From the NCBI GenBank assembly GCA_023442845.1, contig JAEZXC010000015.1, positions 1 to 18,607 of the forward strand: DNA of 18,607 bases. The letters run 5' to 3'. Below the pieces are notes generated by a model. It was given only the letters and a program-made list of their open reading frames with translations. It ran no database searches and was not told the origin of the DNA. Every line of letters begins with the position of its first letter. The stretch's first letter is position 1. Below, in pieces: positions 14,001 to 18,607 of this stretch. The position numbers and the translations under genes are program-made. Origin of the DNA: Actinomycetes bacterium (GTDB lineage Bacteria; Actinomycetota; Actinomycetes; Actinomycetales; Demequinaceae).

Positions 14001-15985
14001 TGCTTGGCCACCTCCGGCTCTAGGGTACGAGATTGAGTCGCGTCATCGGCATCCTGTGCAAGCCGCCGCAGCGCTCCACGAGCAGCGTCTCGCGATGTCG
14101 TCATCCACATGGGCGGCATCGAACGGATGAGAAAGCTTCGATACCCAGCGGTCGCAAGCCGGGGGTCGAGAACGGCGACAACGCCGCGATCATCAACCGC
14201 GCGGATGAGGCGCCCGGCGCCCTGGGCGAGCAACAGCGCCGCATGGGTACCGCTCACCGCTAAGAAACCGTTGCCACCTGATTGGGCAATCGCCTCAGAC
14301 CTCGCCTGCGAAATGGGCTCATCAGGCCGCGGAAAGGGAATTCGGTCGATGACGACAAGAGTTGCCGTGGCACCCGGCACGTCGACTCCCTGCCACAGCG
14401 TCGTTGAGCCGAAAAGGCAGGCCTGCGGGTCCTCACTGAACTGGCGAATCAGTGTCGAGACCTGGTCGTCACGCTGATACAGAATCGGCACGTCAAGGCG
14501 CTCACGCATCGCCTCCGTCGCCGCTAACGCCGCGCGATGCGAAGAGAACAACCCGAGTGTTCGTCCGCCTGCGGCTTCGATCAGCCCGGCAAGCTCATCG
14601 AGCGCCTCGTCCGAGATGCCTCCAGTGCCCGGACGGGGCAGGTGTGCCGCGACGTAAAGGATTCCTTGGCGCGAGTAATCGAAGGGACTGCCTGCATCGA
14701 GCGTGGTCGGCGCTTCCACGCCAAGGTGGCGTGCAACGGTGTCGAAGCCTCCACCGAGGGCAAGCGTCGCCGACGTAAACACGGCGGGCTTCTCTACGAG
14801 CAGTCGGTCACCAATAAGGGAGGCGACGTTGAGGGGCGCAGCGAGAATACGAGCGGGCGTCTGAGCCTCATAGTCTCCGTCCGGCGGCGCTAACCACACC
14901 ACATAGCCACCGGACTCAGCTTGCAGTACATCACACACATCGATGACGTCGCCGAGTGCAGCCGTCGCCATCTTGACGCCTCCGCCGTTCTCAGCACCGG
15001 CGTCGGCCTTGCCTACCTTGGTCACTGCGCTGTGGGTGTCTTTCGCGGCCGAACGCACGAGTTCGATCGCCGCCGCTAATTGTTCACCGGGGCCGTAACG
15101 CAGCCGGCCGATGCGTTCACTGTCGAGAGCGGCATCGAGGGCCCGTGCGGCGGCATCGAGGTGAGGCGACGAGACACCGAGTCGCCTCGCGCGTTGCGCT
15201 GCCCTCTCCACCTGGCGGACCGTCAGTTCGCTCGTTGCCGAGGACGTGATCCGCGATACGAGTTCATGAGCCTCGTCGATGATGAGCGCGTCGTGCTCGC
15301 CCAGCATGTCGTGACTGGTGGCCTGCACACCGAGCACCGCGTGATTGGTCACGACGATATGCGCAGTCGCCGCCTCATCCCGGGCCCGCTGCGAGAAGCA
15401 CTCCGTGAGGAGAGGGCAATTGCCTTCGAGACATTCACGACCGCTGACCGCAACCTGCGCCCACGCCCGCCCACTGACGCCTGGAACGAGGTCATCGCGA
15501 TCGCCCGTATCGGTGGTTTCTGCCCACTCGTGCAAACGGGCCACCTCGCGGCCAAGATCGGATGTCGGACCGATCGCCAACGTGTCGACATCGTCCTCGG
15601 GATAACCACCGCGCATTTTGTTGACGCAGAGGTAATTGCTCCGTCCCTTGAAAAGCGCGGTGCGGGCACGAGTCTTGAGAACTGGCTCTAGCGCATCGTT
15701 GACGGCCGGAAGGTCCTTGCTGAAGACCTGGCGCTGCAGCGCGAGCGTGGCGGTGCTGACAACAATGCGTTCGTCATGTGTCACCGCGCGTGAAATCGCT
15801 GGCACAAGGTAGCCAACAGACTTACCCGTACCGGTGCCGGCCTGAACGAGCAGGTGTTCACCGTTATCGAGAGCACGCTCCACGCTCAGCGCCATCTCCT
15901 CTTGGCCCGCACGATGCTCACCATTCATCGCCGCCACAACGTGCGCGAGAAGTTCTGAAACGGGCGGCGCTTCGGCCGCAGTCAC
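13997..15985 (-). CDS. dinG: DinG/YoaA-family ATP-dependent DNA helicase (iron-sulfur, XPD-like)
   Basis: This 662-residue superfamily 2 helicase unwinds damaged or branched DNA 5' to 3' by family knowledge. Walker A GTGTGKS is at 50-56. An iron-sulfur cluster domain has Cys120, Cys185, Cys190 and Cys196 (NYLCVNK and ECLEGNCPLLTEC). The DEAH box is at 237-240 (LIIDEAHEL), the FTSATL motif at 403-408, a WQGVDVPG stretch near 531, and motif VI QGAGRLIR at 588-595. No exonuclease domain is present, so it resembles E. coli YoaA/DinG rather than Bacillus DinG. It starts with GTG overlapping the hflX TGA as GTGA and ends overlapping the 76-residue gene, so the three are coupled. No LexA box is seen in front of this operon although lexA is nearby. 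Confidence 0.92.
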   Translation of the reverse strand: MTAAEAPPVSELLAHVVAAMNGEHRAGQEEMALSVERALDNGEHLLVQAGTGTGKSVGYLVPAISRAVTHDERIVVSTATLALQRQVFSKDLPAVNDALEPVLKTRARTALFKGRSNYLCVNKMRGGYPEDDVDTLAIGPTSDLGREVARLHEWAETTDTGDRDDLVPGVSGRAWAQVAVSGRECLEGNCPLLTECFSQRARDEAATAHIVVTNHAVLGVQATSHDMLGEHDALIIDEAHELVSRITSSATSELTVRQVERAAQRARRLGVSSPHLDAAARALDAALDSERIGRLRYGPGEQLAAAIELVRSAAKDTHSAVTKVGKADAGAENGGGVKMATAALGDVIDVCDVLQAESGGYVVWLAPPDGDYEAQTPARILAAPLNVASLIGDRLLVEKPAVFTSATLALGGGFDTVARHLGVEAPTTLDAGSPFDYSRQGILYVAAHLPRPGTGGISDEALDELAGLIEAAGGRTLGLFSSHRAALAATEAMRERLDVPILYQRDDQVSTLIRQFSEDPQACLFGSTTLWQGVDVPGATATLVVIDRIPFPRPDEPISQARSEAIAQSGGNGFLAVSGTHAALLLAQGAGRLIRAVDDRGVVAVLDPRLATAGYRSFLIRSMPPMWMTTSRDAARGALRRLAQDADDATQSRTLEPEVAKQ

Positions 15986-17502
15986 GATGTCACGCCCGCC
16001 GCTTCCCGGATGCGGGCTGCGAGAGATTCGGAGACATCCGCCACCAAGTGATAGCCGGTGCCGCCGTGCTCCTCACTCACCACTTCGCCTTCGCGGTGCG
16101 CCTCGGCAATGAGGTCACCGCGCGAGTACGGCACAGTGACATCGACGCGAACCGGCGGTCGCGGCAGTAGCCGGGCAATGGTGTCCATAAGCTCGTCGAT
16201 GCCCTCACCTGTGAGAGCAGATACCTCAACGGTCTCTTCGCGCCGCGCTCGCAGCCGCAAGAGCGTCTCCGGCTCGGCAACATCCGCCTTGTTGAGGACG
16301 AGCAGTTCAGTGACGGACTCGGCTCCCGGCACGTCGCTCAGCACTTCGCGTACAGCCCGGATCTGCCCTTCGGGGTCAGGGTGCGAGGCGTCGACCACAT
16401 GAAGCATGAGGTCCGCAAACGCCACCTCTTCAAGCGTCGAGGCGAAAGCGGCAACGAGCTGATGCGGAAGGTCGCGAACAAAGCCGACGGTGTCGGACAG
16501 TGTGAACTCGCGGCCGTCGGGAGTGCGGGAACGCCGCACCGTCGGGTCGAGCGTGGCGAAAAGTACGTTCTGAACGAGCACACCAGCACCGGTGAGGCGG
16601 TTCAGTAGCGACGACTTACCGGCATTCGTGTACCCGACGATGGCGACATTGGGCATCGCGAGGCGAGTCTCGCGGCGCACGTGCCGCGCAGGCTCCATCC
16701 CCCGGATCTGACGGCGCAACTGAGCCATACGAGTACGAATGCGACGACGATCGAGTTCAATCTTCGTTTCACCAGGCCCACGCGAGCCGATGCCTTCACC
16801 GCCGGCGACACGTCCACCGGCCTGCCGCGACATGGACTCACCCCACCCGCGCAGGCGAGGCAGCAAGTACTCCAACTGGGCAAGTTCGACTTGCGCCTTG
16901 CCTTCTTTCGACTTCGCGTGCTGAGCGAAGATGTCGAGAATCAACGCGGTTCGGTCGATGACCTTTACCTTGACCACGTCCTCGAGCGCGCGCCGCTGGC
17001 TTGGTTGGAGCTCGTCATTAGCGACAACGGTGTCCGCACCGACCGCCGCGACGATGTCGCGAAGCTCTTCCGCTTTGCCCTTGCCGATGTACGTCGCCGG
17101 GTCAGGATGCGGCCGACGCTGGAGCAGACCATCGAGCACTTCAGCACCCGCGGTCTCAGCGAGAGCGGCGAGCTCACGCAAGGACACCTCGGCCATCTCC
17201 GCGGTACCCCGCGACCACTGACCGACGAGAACAACCTTCTCGAGACGCAGCTGCCGGTACTCGACCTCGGTGATGTCCTCAAGTTCCGTCGACAGGCCCG
17301 CAACGCGACGTAAGCCAGCGCGTTCTTCACGCTCGAACTGGTCTCCGTCCGCGTCAGATCCGGGGGCGTCGTATCGAGACAACGCAGTTCCCTCACGCGA
17401 CAGCACGCGCTCGATGACGCGCTCGGAGTGAGCCTCGACTTCATTGTCGCGACCGCGTGCGGATGCATCCGGCACCGGGCGATCGGTTTCTCGTTCAGAC
17501 AT
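15982..17502 (-). CDS. hflX: HflX, ribosome-associated GTPase
   Basis: This 506-residue GTPase binds the 50S subunit and splits stalled ribosomes in stress. An actinobacteria-style acidic N-terminal extension (about 1-75) is followed by the HflX N-domain (about 85-225, with VLVGQWSRG, TYIGKGKAEEL and VVANDELQPSQ), the loop GSRGPGETKIELDRR, and the G domain: G1 GYTNAGKS (290-297), G2 FATLDPT (315-321), G3 DTVGF (337-341), G4 NKAD (404-407), then a C-terminal domain. The ATG at 17502 is preferred because GGGGGT lies just upstream; an in-frame ATG six codons earlier would place that stretch inside the gene. It is first in the operon with the DinG-like helicase and the 76-residue gene, and divergent from the methyltransferase gene with only 58 nt between. 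Confidence 0.95.
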   Translation of the reverse strand: MSERETDRPVPDASARGRDNEVEAHSERVIERVLSREGTALSRYDAPGSDADGDQFEREERAGLRRVAGLSTELEDITEVEYRQLRLEKVVLVGQWSRGTAEMAEVSLRELAALAETAGAEVLDGLLQRRPHPDPATYIGKGKAEELRDIVAAVGADTVVANDELQPSQRRALEDVVKVKVIDRTALILDIFAQHAKSKEGKAQVELAQLEYLLPRLRGWGESMSRQAGGRVAGGEGIGSRGPGETKIELDRRRIRTRMAQLRRQIRGMEPARHVRRETRLAMPNVAIVGYTNAGKSSLLNRLTGAGVLVQNVLFATLDPTVRRSRTPDGREFTLSDTVGFVRDLPHQLVAAFASTLEEVAFADLMLHVVDASHPDPEGQIRAVREVLSDVPGAESVTELLVLNKADVAEPETLLRLRARREETVEVSALTGEGIDELMDTIARLLPRPPVRVDVTVPYSRGDLIAEAHREGEVVSEEHGGTGYHLVADVSESLAARIREAAGVTS

Positions 17503-17560
17503 AGACCCCCATTGTCTCATCGGGCACCCTGCGTCAGGTGGGGCACTACGCTGGAGCGCC

Positions 17561-18187
17561 GTGGATCATTACTTTGCGGCGGAGCCGGCCTCGGCAGATG
17601 AGCGCCGCGAAATCAGCGTGGTGCTTGACGGCTATCCGCTGCAGGTCGAAACCGCGCCCGGTGTGTTTTCCCCCGGTCATGTGGACGTGGGGACACTGGT
17701 GTTGCTCGACACGGTGGGCTCGCCGCCCTCAGGGAACGTCCTCGACCTCGGCTGCGGTTGGGGCCCGATCGCGCTCACCGCCGCGATTCGCGCACCGGCG
17801 GCCCGGGTTTACGCCGTCGATGTCAATGAGCGAGCGCTCGACCTCGTCGCCCGCAATGCCGTGCGCGTGGGGGCACGTGTCGACATTGCGCCCATCGAAG
17901 CACTCTCTCCCGACGCCGTGGGGCACGACATTGTCTTCGACGCTCTGTGGTCGAACCCACCGATTCGTATCGGCAAAGCCGAGCTTCGTGCGCTCCTGGC
18001 GCGGTGGGTGCCGCGCGTGAAACCAGGAGGCGAGGTCTGGCTTGTCGTTCAAAGGAATCTCGGCGCGGATTCCCTCGCCGCATGGCTTGCGGTGCAAAGG
18101 GACGACGCTGGGAAGACATGGGGCGCGATCGAGAAGGTCCGATCGTCCAAAGGTTTCCGGGTCCTTCGCCTCACCCGCACCACGTGA
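17561..18187 (+). CDS. RsmC/RlmG-like class I methyltransferase
   Basis: This 208-residue protein contains SAM-binding motif I VLDLGCGWGPIAL (60-72), the acidic cofactor residue in YAVDVNERAL (84-93) and the N-methyltransferase motif NPPI (132-135, in SNPPIRIG). It also has the family N-terminus DHYFAAEPASADERR and the VFSPGHVDVGT stretch typical of the RsmC C-terminal half. Relatives methylate a guanine N2 in 16S or 23S rRNA, so rRNA modification is likely, but it is shorter than E. coli RsmC because the pseudo-domain is absent. The GTG at 17561 is chosen by homology and by GGAG 5 nt upstream; earlier in-frame codons lie within the start of hflX on the other strand. A TAnnnT box (TACGCT, 17547-17552) just ahead suggests a very short or absent leader. 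Convergent with dapF across 21 nt. Confidence 0.88.
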   Translation: MDHYFAAEPASADERREISVVLDGYPLQVETAPGVFSPGHVDVGTLVLLDTVGSPPSGNVLDLGCGWGPIALTAAIRAPAARVYAVDVNERALDLVARNAVRVGARVDIAPIEALSPDAVGHDIVFDALWSNPPIRIGKAELRALLARWVPRVKPGGEVWLVVQRNLGADSLAAWLAVQRDDAGKTWGAIEKVRSSKGFRVLRLTRTT

Positions 18188-18208
18188 GTGCGGGGGGCCG
18201 CCGCGTCG

Positions 18209-18607
18209 TCAACGTAGCGAGGTCGGAAGTGACACCTCACCGTCGGCGACGAGCACTGCGGGGCCCTCAAGGATGGTGTCATCGGAGCCGATTCGCACAG
18301 TGAGTTCACCACCGGGTACAGCGACATCCCACACATCTGGAGCACCCGCGCCGGCCCATGAACGCACCGCGAGCGCAACCGCGCATGCACCGGTGCCACA
18401 TGAGCGCGTTTCGCCGGAGCCGCGCTCATGGACACGCATTCGCACTTTGCCACGCGGCATACCGTCGACCACCTCCCCGCCGAGCGTGACGGCAAACTCG
18501 ACGTTCGACCCGTTCGGCGGGACCGGTTGCACGTGCGGTGCGACGGTGAGGTCGAGCCCGGCAAGTTCATCCTCGGTTGCGAGAGCGACCACGTGGTGCG
18601 GGTTACC
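18209..18607 (-). CDS. dapF: Diaminopimelate epimerase, C-terminal part (runs off the window)
   Basis: The visible 132 residues are the C-terminal half of DapF, which interconverts LL- and meso-diaminopimelate for lysine and peptidoglycan synthesis. The fragment begins with GNPHHV, the conserved DapF motif, and contains MRVHERGSGETRSCGTGACA, where the Cys of SCGTG is one of the two catalytic cysteines and ERGSGET binds the substrate. The other catalytic cysteine lies beyond the window. The C-terminus (GPAVLVADGEV) ends normally. Its position next to hflX with a methyltransferase between them fits the actinobacterial dapF-hflX neighbourhood. Confidence 0.95.
   Translation of the reverse strand, partial: GNPHHVVALATEDELAGLDLTVAPHVQPVPPNGSNVEFAVTLGGEVVDGMPRGKVRMRVHERGSGETRSCGTGACAVALAVRSWAGAGAPDVWDVAVPGGELTVRIGSDDTILEGPAVLVADGEVSLPTSLR

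Noticed and set aside
15080..15691. 203-codon plus-strand frame opposite the DinG-like helicase
   Set aside because: It is antisense to a helicase with all motifs intact and has no supporting signals.
1..18607. Defence island, prophage, CRISPR array or transposon
   Set aside because: All sizeable frames are explained by housekeeping or transport genes; no recombinase, terminal repeats or spaced repeats are seen.

Overview
The window looks like chromosomal DNA of a high-GC actinobacterium. A member of the Micrococcales is my best guess, from protein style only. The pointers are many GTG starts, dense ATGA/GTGA gene overlaps, a DUF2510 membrane protein, an actinobacterial/Bacillus-type SOS box (TCGAAC-N4-GTTCGA), and the neighbourhood dapF / hflX / lexA / LysM protein / nrdR, which I know from actinobacteria including Mycobacterium tuberculosis. 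I see no phage, insertion sequence, CRISPR array, tRNA or rRNA.

Left part (1-7795). The window opens inside the C-terminus of a HelD/UvrD-like helicase (+ strand, ends 480). Convergent with it is a six-gene minus-strand sugar-uptake operon, read from about 7880 down to 477: lipoprotein binding protein (YtfQ type), tandem-domain ATPase (YtfR type), permease (YtfT type), permease (YjfF type), a second complete YtfR-type ATPase, and a LacI-family repressor as last gene. Most junctions are 4-nt overlaps or very short gaps. The family best matches the E. coli galactofuranose importer YtfQRT-YjfF, which has one ATPase; here there are two. A LacI-type operator overlaps a proposed -10 box ahead of the binding-protein gene, so autoregulation of the operon is likely.

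Middle (7796-11072). A 413-nt intergenic region holds the operon promoter and two further palindromic elements. Then come serA (phosphoglycerate dehydrogenase, + strand) and a DEAD-box RNA helicase that overlaps the serA stop. The helicase frame has no ATG, GTG or TTG ahead of its Q motif; the only plausible start is an ATA where relatives would be expected to have ATG.

Right part (11126-18607). This is the DNA-damage and housekeeping block. lexA and a small membrane/LysM protein are divergent across an intergenic region with three LexA boxes. nrdR follows the LysM gene and may share its SOS promoter. After lexA come a DUF2510 membrane protein and a strong terminator. Convergent from the other side is the minus-strand operon hflX, a DinG-family iron-sulfur helicase, and a coupled 76-residue unknown protein, each joined by a 4-nt overlap. 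Divergent from hflX is an RsmC-like methyltransferase, and dapF (partial) runs off the end. The most promising unexplained items are the second ATPase, the ATA start, the small protein tied to the DinG-like helicase, and the perfect LacI/cre-like palindrome upstream of serA.
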